Source: Rhodococcus antarcticus
GTDB lineage: Bacteria > Actinomycetota > Actinomycetes > Mycobacteriales > Mycobacteriaceae
DNA length: 64,000 bases
Direction: 5' to 3'
Assembly: GCF_026153295.1 (NCBI RefSeq)
Contig: NZ_CP110615.1
Coordinates: 248,001 to 312,000, forward strand
In this document: in pieces, positions 1-8,270 of the stretch
How positions within the stretch are numbered: the stretch's first letter is position 1
How the letters are laid out: every line of letters begins with the position of its first letter
Notes under the pieces: generated by a model
Told to the model about the DNA's origin: nothing
What the model saw: the letters and a program-made list of their open reading frames with translations, nothing else
Databases searched by the model: none
Position numbers and translations under genes: made by a program

Positions 1-78
1 TGGATCGACCAATCCCCCGCAGCGCCATGTCCGTGCCTTGATGTCGCTGACACCACCCGCATCGAGGAGCTCCGCACC

Positions 79-801
79 GTGTCCCAGTCCGACGAGTTCC
101 CCGGTGGCTTCCCCGCCGAGCCCGAGCCCGCCACGCCGTCCGGCCCGCCCTCGAGGGTGAGGAAGTCCCACGTCGCGATCGTGCTGCTGGTGGTGCTGGC
201 CCTGGGCGGTGGCTACCTCCTAGGCACAGCAGGGGGCCCGGCCCCCGCGCAGGCCGCAGCGGCGCCCGTGGCCACCTCGGCCGCCCCGCTCCCCTCGGCG
301 GCACCGCTCAAGAGCGCTCCGGTGGTGCCCTCGCCCCCGGTCAAGGTCGAGATCCCGGCCATCGGCGTGAGCGGTGGTCTGGTCGACCTGCACCTCAACC
401 CGGACGGGACGCTGGAGGTCCCCAAGGACTACCAGCAGATCGGTTGGTACGCCGACGGTGCGGTACCCGGGGACACGAACTACCCGCCGACGATCATCGC
501 GGGCCACGTCGACTCCTACCAGGGTCCGGCGGTGTTCTACGACCTGCGCAACCTCAAGGCGGGCGACCAGGTGCGGGTGACCCAGGCCGACGGGAACGTC
601 GCGGTGTACACGATCTACGCCACGGCGCAGTACCCCAAGAGCACGTTCCCCGCCGACACGGTGTACGCGAACCGCGCGGAGTCCGAGCTGGTCCTCATCA
701 CCTGCACCGGCGCGTTCGACAAGTCCCTGCGCTCCTACGACGACAACCTCGTGGTGTCCGCACGGCTCGACCCGGCCTCCAGCGGCACCCCGGCGAGCTG
801 A
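79..801 (+). CDS. class F sortase
   Basis: Membrane-anchored cysteine transpeptidase of the actinobacterial class F/E sortase group, expected to act outside the membrane. The 240-residue protein has one N-terminal membrane segment (about residues 31-49), an Ala/Pro-rich stalk, then the sortase barrel. His143 (AGHVD) and Cys209 (LITCTG) are the visible catalytic pair. The usual Arg of a YRDN-type motif, 12 residues after the Cys, is Asp here; Arg218 lies nearby. The GTG start follows GAGGAG with a 9-nt gap. The next gene starts 5 nt after the stop, so the two are probably one operon. Substrate unknown; it may lie upstream of the window. Confidence 0.88.
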   Translation: MSQSDEFPGGFPAEPEPATPSGPPSRVRKSHVAIVLLVVLALGGGYLLGTAGGPAPAQAAAAPVATSAAPLPSAAPLKSAPVVPSPPVKVEIPAIGVSGGLVDLHLNPDGTLEVPKDYQQIGWYADGAVPGDTNYPPTIIAGHVDSYQGPAVFYDLRNLKAGDQVRVTQADGNVAVYTIYATAQYPKSTFPADTVYANRAESELVLITCTGAFDKSLRSYDDNLVVSARLDPASSGTPAS

Positions 802-806
802 CCAGC

Positions 807-2129
807 GTGCGCAGACCCGTCGCAGTCTCGGCGGTGGTGGCCGGGGTCGTCCTCGCCGCCGTCACCACCACCACCATCATCACCGGAGCCGACAGCGCTC
901 CCGTGGGCCCGAGGCCAGGTGCCGCCGCCGCCGCGGCCGCGGCCGCCCCGGTGGACCAGCTGACCTCGACCATCACCAAGGCACAGCAGGTGCTGCAGAC
1001 CAAGCCCGGTGACTGGAAGACCTGGGCAGTGTTGGGGTCGGCTTATGTGCAACAGGCCCGGGCCACCGCCGATCCGTCGTACTACCCGAAGTCCGAGGGT
1101 GCGCTGGCGAAGTCCATGGAGCTGCACCCCGTGGGCAACGATGGTGCCCTGACCGGCATGGGTGCCCTGGCCAACGCGCGGCACGAGTTCGGCAAGGCCG
1201 CAGACCTGGCCCGGCAGGCCCAGGCGATCAACGGCTACGGCTCCACCTCGTACGGGGTGCTGGCTGACGCCCTCATCCAGCTGGGCGACTACGACGGGGC
1301 CACCGCGGCCGCGCAGCGGATGCTCGACCTCAAGCCGGGGGTCTCCTCGTTCACCCGCGCCTCCTACGACCTGGAGCTGCACGGCCGCACCGACGAGGCG
1401 CAGACCGTGCTGCTCAAGGCTCTGGCGAGCTCCTCCGACCCTCTCGACGTCGCCTTCTGCTACACCTACCTCGGCCAGCTCGCGTTCACCCTCGGTGATC
1501 TCGACGGCGCCGAGAAGCAGTACACCGCGGGCCTGGCCCTGACCCCCGGCGAGCCGAACCTGCTGCTCGGGCAGGCCCGGGTGCAGGTCGCCCGCGGCGA
1601 GGTCGACGCCGCCGTCGCGGGCTATCGGCGCGTGGTGGACCTGCGCCCGTTGCCGGAGTACCTCGTGGAGTACGGGCAGCTGTTGGACTCCCTCGGCCGC
1701 ACGAGCGAGGCGGATGCCCAGTACGCCCTGTACAAGACCTCCCAGCAGCTGTTCGCGAGCAACGGTGTCCGCGACTCGCTCACCGGAGCGCTGCTCGACG
1801 CCAACCGTGGTCTGGCCGACTCGGCCGTGGGCCAGGCGGAGACCGAGTGGGCGGCACGGCAGAACATCGACGCGGCCGACGCCCTCGGGTGGGCCCTGCA
1901 CGCGGCCGGTCGGGACTCCGAGGCGCTGCCCTACGCCCAGCAGGCCACGGCGCTGGGCACCCGCAACGCATCGTTCCTCTACCACCGAGGGATCATCGAG
2001 CAGTCCCTCGGCATGACACCGCAGGCGCGGGTCACCCTCACCAGTGCCATGGCCACCAACCAGTACTTCTCACCGCTGTTCGCCCCTCTGGCCGAGCAGG
2101 CCCTGGCTGCGCTCGGCGGCCCGGTGTGA
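807..2129 (+). CDS. TPR-repeat exported protein
   Basis: About 440 residues. The GTG start at 807 gives an N-terminal hydrophobic segment (VVAGVVLAAVTTTTIITG) suited to a signal peptide or anchor, then an Ala run and a long array of tetratricopeptide-like helical repeats (for example AVLGSAYVQQAR and YTYLGQLAFTLGDLDGAEKQ). Such repeats hold protein partners; no catalytic motif is visible. It sits between a sortase and a NicO transporter with a 5-nt gap before and a 4-nt GTGA overlap after, so the three are likely co-translated. The open frame extends further upstream inside the sortase gene, but that part is out of its natural context and was excluded. Specific role unknown. Confidence 0.8.
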   Translation: MRRPVAVSAVVAGVVLAAVTTTTIITGADSAPVGPRPGAAAAAAAAAPVDQLTSTITKAQQVLQTKPGDWKTWAVLGSAYVQQARATADPSYYPKSEGALAKSMELHPVGNDGALTGMGALANARHEFGKAADLARQAQAINGYGSTSYGVLADALIQLGDYDGATAAAQRMLDLKPGVSSFTRASYDLELHGRTDEAQTVLLKALASSSDPLDVAFCYTYLGQLAFTLGDLDGAEKQYTAGLALTPGEPNLLLGQARVQVARGEVDAAVAGYRRVVDLRPLPEYLVEYGQLLDSLGRTSEADAQYALYKTSQQLFASNGVRDSLTGALLDANRGLADSAVGQAETEWAARQNIDAADALGWALHAAGRDSEALPYAQQATALGTRNASFLYHRGIIEQSLGMTPQARVTLTSAMATNQYFSPLFAPLAEQALAALGGPV

Positions 2130-3652
2130 GGCTGGCGGCCCGGAGTGCGGCCGTCCTCGTCGTAGCCTTCGGCGCCCTGTTGCTGGCCACCCCCGCCGCC
2201 CAGGCCCACCCGCTCGGCAACTTCACCGTCAACCACTACGCCGGGTTGACCCTGCACCCGGACCGGGTCGACGTGCGCTCCGTGGTGGACCGCGCGGAGA
2301 TCCCCACTGCACAGCTCCAGCCCGAGATCGACACCAACACTGACGGGACGACCTCACCGGACGAGCTCGCCGCGTACGCCACCGGCGAGTGCCCCAAGGT
2401 CGCTGCGGCCGTGCAGGCGACGGTGACCCCGGACGGCGGCTCGGCCCAGGCGATGACGTTCTCGGTCACCAGCGCGGCCGCCGAGACCGTCCCAGGAGCA
2501 GCCAACCTGCCCACGCTGCGGGTGACGTGTGAGCTGACGGCCCCGGCCGACCTCGCCGCGCCGGGGGTCCTGACCTACGCCAACAGCTTTCAGGCGGACC
2601 GGGTGGGGTGGAAGGAGATCGTCGTCGCCGGAGAGGGGGTGCGGACGGTCGACTCCCCGGTGCCCGCGACGACCACCAGCAACGAGCTGCGCGCCTACCC
2701 CGGCAACCTGCTGGCCTCCCCCCTCGCGGTCGACTCCATCCAGGTCTCGGTGGCGCCCGGCACCGGCAGCACCTTCGGCACGGCCGCGGCCGTCGGTGGC
2801 GGTGGCGATCCGTTCACCAGCACCGTCGCCCGCGCCGATCGCTACCTCCAAGACCTGGTGGGTGGGCAGCTGACCCCCTACGTCGGGGTCTTGGCCGTCG
2901 GGCTCTCACTGCTGCTCGGGGCCGGTCACGCCGTGCTGCCCGGACACGGCAAGACCGTGATGGCCGCCTACCTCGCCGGCAAGCGCGGCTCGCGCCGCGA
3001 CGCACTCACCGTCGGTGCCACCGTCACCCTCACCCACACCCTCGGGGTCATCGTCATCGGCGTCGCGTTCACCGCCGGCGCGGCGTTCGCGGGGGAGCAG
3101 GCGCTGCGCTGGCTGGGGATCGTCAGCGGTGTCCTCGTGGCCGTCATCGGGGTGGGCCTGCTGCGGTCGGCGATCGTCAGCCGACGGGAGCGGGCCGAAG
3201 CCGTCCTGGACGAGCTCACGCTCGTCGGGGCCGGCCCCCAGCAGACCACCGGCCACGGTCACGGCCATGGGCACGGGCACGGGCACGGCCAGGCAGCGGA
3301 CGTGGGGTACTCGCGGCGGGGTCTCATCGGCATGGGCGTTGCCGGCGGCCTCGTGCCCAGCCCGTCCGCCACCATCGTCCTGGTGGCCTCGCTCGGACTG
3401 GGCCGCACCGTGTTCGGGCTGGTCCTCGTCGTGGCCTACGGGGTGGGCATGGCCGCCACCCTCACCGCGGTGGGCCTGCTGCTCGTGCGCGTGCGGCACC
3501 GTCTCGACTCCGCCGCGAGCAGCGAACGGTTGGTCGCCCGTCTAGGGCGGCGGGTGCAGTCCCTCACGGCGGTGCTGCCCATCGGCACGGCGGTGCTCGT
3601 CCTGCTCGTCGGAGTCGGCCTCGCCGTCCGCGGCCTGCTCACCCCCTACTGA
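2126..3652 (+). CDS. NicO/HupE-type nickel/cobalt transporter with exported N-terminal domain
   Basis: About 508 residues. The GTG at 2126 overlaps the previous stop and gives a signal peptide ending at AQAHPLGNF, the typical start of the mature protein in this family. An exported domain of about 250 residues is followed by a polytopic NicO domain with GHAVLPGHGKTVMAAYLAGK, then a cytoplasmic His/Gly run (about residues 376-390) and a second set of membrane helices. The family moves Ni2+ or Co2+, and the His-rich loop is expected to bind metal. Direction and metal cannot be read from sequence. No urease or hydrogenase genes are in the window. A separate NiCoT-type transporter lies at 26772-27965. 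Confidence 0.83.
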   Translation: MRLAARSAAVLVVAFGALLLATPAAQAHPLGNFTVNHYAGLTLHPDRVDVRSVVDRAEIPTAQLQPEIDTNTDGTTSPDELAAYATGECPKVAAAVQATVTPDGGSAQAMTFSVTSAAAETVPGAANLPTLRVTCELTAPADLAAPGVLTYANSFQADRVGWKEIVVAGEGVRTVDSPVPATTTSNELRAYPGNLLASPLAVDSIQVSVAPGTGSTFGTAAAVGGGGDPFTSTVARADRYLQDLVGGQLTPYVGVLAVGLSLLLGAGHAVLPGHGKTVMAAYLAGKRGSRRDALTVGATVTLTHTLGVIVIGVAFTAGAAFAGEQALRWLGIVSGVLVAVIGVGLLRSAIVSRRERAEAVLDELTLVGAGPQQTTGHGHGHGHGHGHGQAADVGYSRRGLIGMGVAGGLVPSPSATIVLVASLGLGRTVFGLVLVVAYGVGMAATLTAVGLLLVRVRHRLDSAASSERLVARLGRRVQSLTAVLPIGTAVLVLLVGVGLAVRGLLTPY

Positions 3653-3799
3653 CCGTGGGGTGATCGTGGGCACGTTTCTCGGCTCGTCCGTCATCCGCCG
3701 TCCGTCATCCGACGGCGTGGGCCGTGGGGCTGGCCAGGCATCACGCCCGCAGGCTCGTCCCGTGAGGGATCGTCGACCTCCACCACCTGCGACGATGGG

Positions 3800-5161
3800 A
3801 TGGTGACCTCGGCCCAGCCCGATCTCCGCGGGCTGCTGCGGCGTCCTGCCTACCGGCGGTTGTGGGTGGCCCGGACGGTGTCGCAGGTCGGTGACGTCGC
3901 CCAGTTCACGACGCTGGCGTTGCTGCTGATCTCGGTGACCGGCTCGGGGCTGGGTGTGTCGGGGGCGGTGCTCGCCGAGATCGTCCCGGTGCTGGCGCTG
4001 GCACCCCTGGCGGGCAGCCTGGTCGACCGCCTGCCCCGGGTGCAGGTCATGGTCGGTGCTGACCTGGCCCGGGTGCTGCTCGCCGGGGTCCTGGTGGTGT
4101 GGCACGACAGCGCCCCGGTCGCCTACGCGGTGGCGTTCGGGCTGTCGTGCGGGCAGGTGTTCTTCTCCCCCGCCGCGCAGTCCCTGCTGCCCTCGGTCGT
4201 CGAGGACGGTGAGCTCGTCGTCGCCAACAGCGGCATCTGGACCGCCGCGGTCACCGCCCAGGTCCTCGTCGCCCCCGTCGCGGCCCTGCTCGCCGTCCAG
4301 GTCGGGTTCGGGGTTGCCTTCGCCCTCAACGCCGCCAGCTTCGCGGTCTCCGCCCTGGTCCTGCGGGGACTGCACGAACCCGAACGCACCACCCCGGTGC
4401 AGGTGGTGAGCCCCTTCGCCCACGCCCGCGAGGGCCTCGCCGCCCTGGCCGCGCTACCGCTGCTGAAGGCACTGGCGGTCGGGCAGCTCCTGGCGGCGCT
4501 GTCCGCCGGCGCCACCAGCGCCCTGCTCGTCGTCCTCGCCCAGGACCGCCTCGGCGGTGCCAGCGGCTTCGGGGTGCTCGTCGCCGCGATCGGGGTCGGC
4601 GCCGCCATCGGACCCCTGCTGCTGCTGCGGCGCATCACCAACCCCCGCCGACCCCTGTTCGTGTTCGGGCCCTACGCCCTCCGCGGAGCCGTCGACCTGA
4701 TCCTGGCCGTCGCCACCAACCTCCCCCTGGCCGCCACGGCACTGGTGTTGTACGGGCTGTCCACCTCCACCGGCACCGTCACCTTCGCCAGCCTCATCCA
4801 GTCCCGCGTCCCGGAGAACCTCCGCGGCCGGGCCTTCGCCGGGTTCGACATGCTCTGGCAGACCGGCCGCCTGCTCAGCCTCCTCGGCGGCGGACTCCTC
4901 GCCGACACCCTCGGCATCCGAGCCGTCTACCTCCTCGGCGGCCTCCTGCTCCTCACCGCAGCCGCCGTCGGCTCACGCGCAGCCCGCGCCACCACCGCAC
5001 CCACCGAGGTCGAGGGCACGGCTGGCTCGTACGGCCGGGGTGACCGCGCGACGCACCCTTCCCAGGACGACCACCGCCCCGGGGGCCGGGGGAGATCGGC
5101 GAGCGGTACGAGTGGTCGTGCACCCGCGTCGCGCAGGTGCCGGTGGGGGCGGAGGACGTGA
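3800..5161 (+). CDS. MFS transporter
   Basis: 453 residues, with about ten to twelve hydrophobic helices typical of the major facilitator superfamily, starting with the family-like RLWVARTVSQVGD. SLVDRLPRVQVMVGADLARV is the usual loop between helices 2 and 3. The last 60 residues or so are hydrophilic and low in complexity, probably a cytoplasmic tail or run-on coding. Substrate cannot be predicted; this subgroup is often annotated as MFS_3 exporters. The stop TGA overlaps a GTG that starts the GtrA gene, so the two are likely coupled. The 147 bp upstream of the start holds no other gene; it contains a repeated CGTCCGTCATCCG. Confidence 0.82.
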   Translation: MVTSAQPDLRGLLRRPAYRRLWVARTVSQVGDVAQFTTLALLLISVTGSGLGVSGAVLAEIVPVLALAPLAGSLVDRLPRVQVMVGADLARVLLAGVLVVWHDSAPVAYAVAFGLSCGQVFFSPAAQSLLPSVVEDGELVVANSGIWTAAVTAQVLVAPVAALLAVQVGFGVAFALNAASFAVSALVLRGLHEPERTTPVQVVSPFAHAREGLAALAALPLLKALAVGQLLAALSAGATSALLVVLAQDRLGGASGFGVLVAAIGVGAAIGPLLLLRRITNPRRPLFVFGPYALRGAVDLILAVATNLPLAATALVLYGLSTSTGTVTFASLIQSRVPENLRGRAFAGFDMLWQTGRLLSLLGGGLLADTLGIRAVYLLGGLLLLTAAAVGSRAARATTAPTEVEGTAGSYGRGDRATHPSQDDHRPGGRGRSASGTSGRAPASRRCRWGRRT

Positions 5162-5685
5162 CCGACCGGCAGGAAGACCTCAAACACCCTGTGCCGGATC
5201 CGATGTCGTCGGTGGTCGCCTCGTCCTGGTCCCGCGGGGGCGCAGCGCCCGCGATCGCCGCGTGGTGGGCCGGAGGCGGTGGCCGGGAGCTGGCGCGCTA
5301 CGCAACCGTCGGCGTCGTCTGCACGATCGTCTACTCGGCGCTCTTCGTCGTGCTGCTCGGGTCGGGGCCACTGCTGGCGAACGTGGCTGCCTCCGTCGTC
5401 GCCACGGTCCTCGGGACCGAGCTGCACCGCAGGCTGACGTTCCGTACCGGTCCGCGGGTCGGCTGGGCCGCCGCGCAGTGGCAGAGCGCGGGGGTCGCGG
5501 CCCTGGGACTGGTCGTCACGACCGCAGTCCTTGCCGCCGTGGAGCTGCTCGTCCCCGGTTCGACCTGGTGGGAGGAGGTGCTCGTGGTCAACGCCACCAC
5601 CGGGCTCATCGGCGTCGGCCGCTACGTGGTGCTTCGCCGATGGGTGTTCCGCGGCCCAGACCCCGGCGCACGTCAGGGCGGCTGA
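5158..5685 (+). CDS. GtrA-like membrane protein
   Basis: GtrA family: small four-helix membrane proteins, in known cases linked to moving polyprenyl-linked sugars across the membrane for cell-wall glycosylation. The typical first helix (RYATVGVVCTIVYSALFVVL) and the HRRLTFR loop after helix 2 are present, followed by two more helices and a basic C-terminus. The GTG at 5158 overlaps the upstream TGA by 4 nt and is preferred; an in-frame ATG at 5203 would leave the whole domain intact and is a real alternative. Glycosyltransferase partners are not in the window. Confidence 0.78.
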   Translation: MTDRQEDLKHPVPDPMSSVVASSWSRGGAAPAIAAWWAGGGGRELARYATVGVVCTIVYSALFVVLLGSGPLLANVAASVVATVLGTELHRRLTFRTGPRVGWAAAQWQSAGVAALGLVVTTAVLAAVELLVPGSTWWEEVLVVNATTGLIGVGRYVVLRRWVFRGPDPGARQGG

Positions 5686-5810
5686 GGTGATGGGTCGTCA
5701 GGGAGTGTCATCGACGGTGCGGAACCAGGCGAGGACGGCGTTCCGGCGTCCGCCGGGTTCCCACGAGGGTGGGCAGGTCGCCGGCCTGCACCACGGGAGG
5801 CGGAAGGCCA

Positions 5811-6257
5811 TCACGGTGTCGGGGGCCTCCCCGGTTGCATCCCCCACAGACCTTGCGGGTAGATGTACCCCGCCCCCCAGTACGGGGGGTACCCGTAGTA
5901 CCCGTAGATGCTGGAGTGGTAGGGCCTGTCGTCGACGAGATCCGGGTCGTAGCCCGGCGCCCCCGCGACCCGGTCTCGCGACTGGTCGACGAAGACGTCG
6001 GATGTGGTGATCTTGGTGACGGCGTCGACCGGAATCAGGGTCGTCGTCTCGCCGAAGCCGAGGAACCCTCCGTGCTCGACCTGGAGGAACCGAACCTTCC
6101 CCTCCCGGTCGTCCACGAGGAGATCGGCCACCGTGCCGATGCCCTTCCCGTCCTTGTCCTTCACCGTGCGGTCGCGGACATCGTTCTCCGGTACGTCGAC
6201 CGTCTTCCCGCGGTCGCCCAGGGTGTGAAGAGAGGCGTTGTCGCCGTTGCCTGTCAT
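5811..6257 (-). CDS. PRC-barrel domain protein
   Basis: 148 residues. The N-terminal 100 residues form a PRC-barrel domain (DVRDRTVKDKDGKGIGTV, LLVDDREGKVRFLQVEHG, TTLIPVDAVTKI), a small beta-barrel seen in photosynthetic reaction-centre H subunits, RimM and many stress proteins. The C-terminus is rich in Tyr, Gly and Pro (SSIYGYYGYPPYWGAGYIYP). The start is set by ATGACAGGC at 6257. Only 7 nt upstream lies the end of an IS3-family element, whose terminal GAGAGGG now sits at Shine-Dalgarno distance. Before the insertion the leader was the sequence now at about 7885-7905, which holds GAGGAG. The gene may have been the last in the cytochrome b operon. Function unknown. Confidence 0.8.
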   Translation of the reverse strand: MTGNGDNASLHTLGDRGKTVDVPENDVRDRTVKDKDGKGIGTVADLLVDDREGKVRFLQVEHGGFLGFGETTTLIPVDAVTKITTSDVFVDQSRDRVAGAPGYDPDLVDDRPYHSSIYGYYGYPPYWGAGYIYPQGLWGMQPGRPPTP

Positions 6258-6341
6258 CGAAGATCCCTCTCTGTCAGCATGGGGTGATGCACCAACCGGT
6301 GCGTAATCACTGAACGAGGGTGGGGAGATGAGTCCCCTGCG

Positions 6342-6824
6342 ATGACTGTTCTGACGACGATTGCGCGGTCGGGCACCCATGCTGGTGTCGTGAGCGATGA
6401 CCACCCCAGCGGTGAGGTGCCGGAGCGGGCCCGGCGCAGGTCCTTCACCGCCGCCTACAAGCTGAGGGTGCTGGCGGAGTACGAGGCGGCCGAGCCCGGC
6501 CGCCGGGGTGAGGTGCTGCGCCGGGAGGGCCTGTACTCCTCGCACCTGGTGGAGTGGCGTCGGGCTCGTGATGCCGGTGCGCTGGCCGCTCTGGCGGCGA
6601 CCCGGGGACGCCCGCCGGCTGATCCGGTCGAGCGGGAGAACACCCGGCTGCGGGAACGCAACGCCGCCCTCGAGGCCGAGCTGGACACCGCCCGGCGGGT
6701 GATCGAGGTGCAGGGAAAAGTCTCGGCTCTCTTGGACGATCTGTCCAAGAGAGCGCACGAGGCCTCCGCGGCACCCACGCAGCGAAGCTCCGGGCCGAGC
6801 TCACCGCCGCGGTCGAGCAGGTGA
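6342..6824 (+). CDS. IS3-family OrfA (helix-turn-helix subunit)
   Basis: 160 residues, identical to orfA of copy 2. It binds the element ends. Visible parts are an HTH region (RRSFTAAYKLRVLAEYEAAE, then GLYSSHLVEWRRARD) and a C-terminal leucine-zipper-like coiled coil (VERENTRLRERNAALEAEL). An internal GTG at 6390 (MSDDHPS) is a likely alternative start and closer to family length. The stop overlaps the orfB GTG at 6821, placing orfB in the -1 frame as is usual for IS3 elements. Confidence 0.88.
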   Translation: MTVLTTIARSGTHAGVVSDDHPSGEVPERARRRSFTAAYKLRVLAEYEAAEPGRRGEVLRREGLYSSHLVEWRRARDAGALAALAATRGRPPADPVERENTRLRERNAALEAELDTARRVIEVQGKVSALLDDLSKRAHEASAAPTQRSSGPSSPPRSSR

Positions 6825-7847
6825 GCGACGAGGCGGTCCTCGAGCTGGCACCGGTGGTGGGCACGGTCGCGGCGTGCGCCGCGATCGGGCGGTCCCCGGG
6901 CCACGCACTACCGCCGCCACCGCCAGTCCCCGCCACCACCACGCCCGCCCCGGGTCCCACACCGCGACCGGGCGCAGCCGGGGGCGCTGAGCGCCGCCGA
7001 ACGCGCCCAGGTGCTCGCGGTGCTGCACAGCGACCGGTTCGTCGACGCCGCCCCCGCGCAGGTGTGGGCGACGCTGCTCGACGAGGGCGTCTACCTGGCC
7101 AGCGAGTCGACGTTCTACCGGCTGCTGCGCGGGGTGCACGGCGACGTGCGCGAACGACGGTCCCAGGCCACCCACCCGGCCACGGTCAAACCCGAGCTGA
7201 TCGCGACCAAGCCCAACGAGGTCTGGTCCTGGGACATCACCAAGCTGCACGGCCCCGCGAAGTGGACCTACTTCTACCTCTACGTGATCATCGACATCTA
7301 CTCCCGCAAGACCGTCGGCTGGATGGTCGCCACCCGAGAGTCCGCGGCCCTGGCCGAGCAGCTACTCGCCACCACGATCGCCGCCGAGCACGTCGCGGCC
7401 GGTCAGCTGACGATCCACGCCGACCGCGGCGCCAGCATGGCCTCCAAACCCGTCGCCCTGCTGCTGGCCGACCTCGGGGTGATCAAGAGCCACAGCCGAC
7501 CCCGGGTCAGCAACGACAATCCCTACAGCGAGTCGCAGTTCAAAACCCTCAAGTACTGCCCCAGCTTCCCCGGCACCTTCGCCACCCTCCAGGACGCCCG
7601 AACCTTCTGCGCCGAGTTCTTCCACGCCTACAACCACCACCACCGCCACGCCGGACTCGGCCTGCTCACCCCCGCCGTCGTCCACGACGGCCACGCCGAG
7701 ACCGTCCGGGCCCAACGCGCCCTCGTCCTGACCGCCGCCCACACCCAACACCCCCACCGCTTCCGCCACCCACCCCAACCACCACGACTACCCGAACCAG
7801 CATGGATCAACCCACCCACCGCAACAGAGCCCATCACTCACAAATAG
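6821..7847 (+). pseudogene. IS3-family OrfB transposase, frameshifted (copy 1)
   Basis: Catalytic DDE subunit. The rve integrase core is intact downstream: Asp in VWSWDITKLHG, Asp in TIHADRGAS and Glu in NPYSESQFKTLKY. At about 6894-6897 this copy reads GGTCCCCGGGCC where copy 2 reads GGTCCCGGGCC. The extra C throws the first 25 codons out of frame with the rest, so no full-length OrfB is made without recoding. Downstream translation could restart at GTG 7011, but that would lose the N-terminal HTH_21-like region. Copy 2 keeps the correct frame here and is broken elsewhere. Confidence 0.85.
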
Positions 7848-7946
7848 ACAAGATCAACTGCCCCAAAGAGGTTGACAGGTTCCGGATCGTCTCCTCGAGC
7901 TCGTGAGTGCTGGACTGGACTGGACTGGACAGAGCGTCGTCGTGAT

Positions 7947-8270
7947 TCAGCGGCGGTGTGGCGACTGCCTGCGGCCGCGGTCGACCTGGCCCACCTCGCC
8001 CACCCAGACCGGGACGGGTTCACGAGGCACCGTTGCGACCTGCGACACCGACTCGTGTTGGTGTGGTCGTCCGAGGGCGAGCATCACGCGGCAGGTGAGG
8101 GTGGCTGCGAGGGCCAGGACGATCCCTGATGCGGCGACGGTCAGTCCGGTCCATGTCCCCGGTGGCCTGGCCAGGGCGCTGGTCAGCGACCCGGTCGCGA
8201 GGATGGTGGTGGTGAGCAGGACCCAGAAGGTCCGGCGGGCCCTTGCTCGGGTGTGGTTCATGGTGCTCAT
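7947..8270 (-). CDS. small two-helix membrane protein of the cytochrome b operon
   Basis: About 107 residues. The start ATG at 8270 overlaps the cytochrome b stop (ATGA). Two hydrophobic segments are visible (TFWVLLTTTILATGSLTSAL and a segment of similar length from GTWTGLTVAASG), with a His/Arg-rich hydrophilic C-terminus. No known domain is recognised. Position and overlap make it part of the cytochrome b operon, perhaps an assembly or anchoring subunit; that role is inference. Downstream, at 7911-7930, TGGAC is repeated four times. Confidence 0.7.
   Translation of the reverse strand: MSTMNHTRARARRTFWVLLTTTILATGSLTSALARPPGTWTGLTVAASGIVLALAATLTCRVMLALGRPHQHESVSQVATVPREPVPVWVGEVGQVDRGRRQSPHRR

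Larger units (their letters stand above)
6265..7884 (+). mobile_element. IS3-family insertion sequence, copy 1 (1620 bp)
   Basis: The limits come from comparison with the inverted copy at 20269-21889. Shared sequence starts at CCCTCTCTGTCAGC and ends at GTTGACAGGTTCCG. Both ends carry the inverted core CTGTCA-N-C at the same distance (positions 7-14) from the tip. The element is flanked by a 3-bp target duplication, GAT, at 6262-6264 and 7885-7887. It has the two-frame orfA/orfB layout of the IS3 family. One extra C near 6894-6897 breaks orfB. It sits between the PRC-barrel gene and the cytochrome b operon, transcribed against both. Confidence 0.93.

Noticed and set aside
735-1985. A 416-codon minus-strand frame opposite the TPR gene
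   Set aside because: Low-complexity composition and full overlap with a supported gene; no domain or start signal.
6272-7877. IS3 element ends placed at the TGTCA...TGACA core
   Set aside because: Both copies share seven more bases outside each core, and only the wider limits (6265-7884) give clean 3-bp duplications at both copies and restore the IS256 transposase frame.
7911-7930. Four copies of TGGAC as a possible regulatory array
   Set aside because: Simple sequence repeat at the end of a gene, with no palindrome or conserved spacing; likely slippage.
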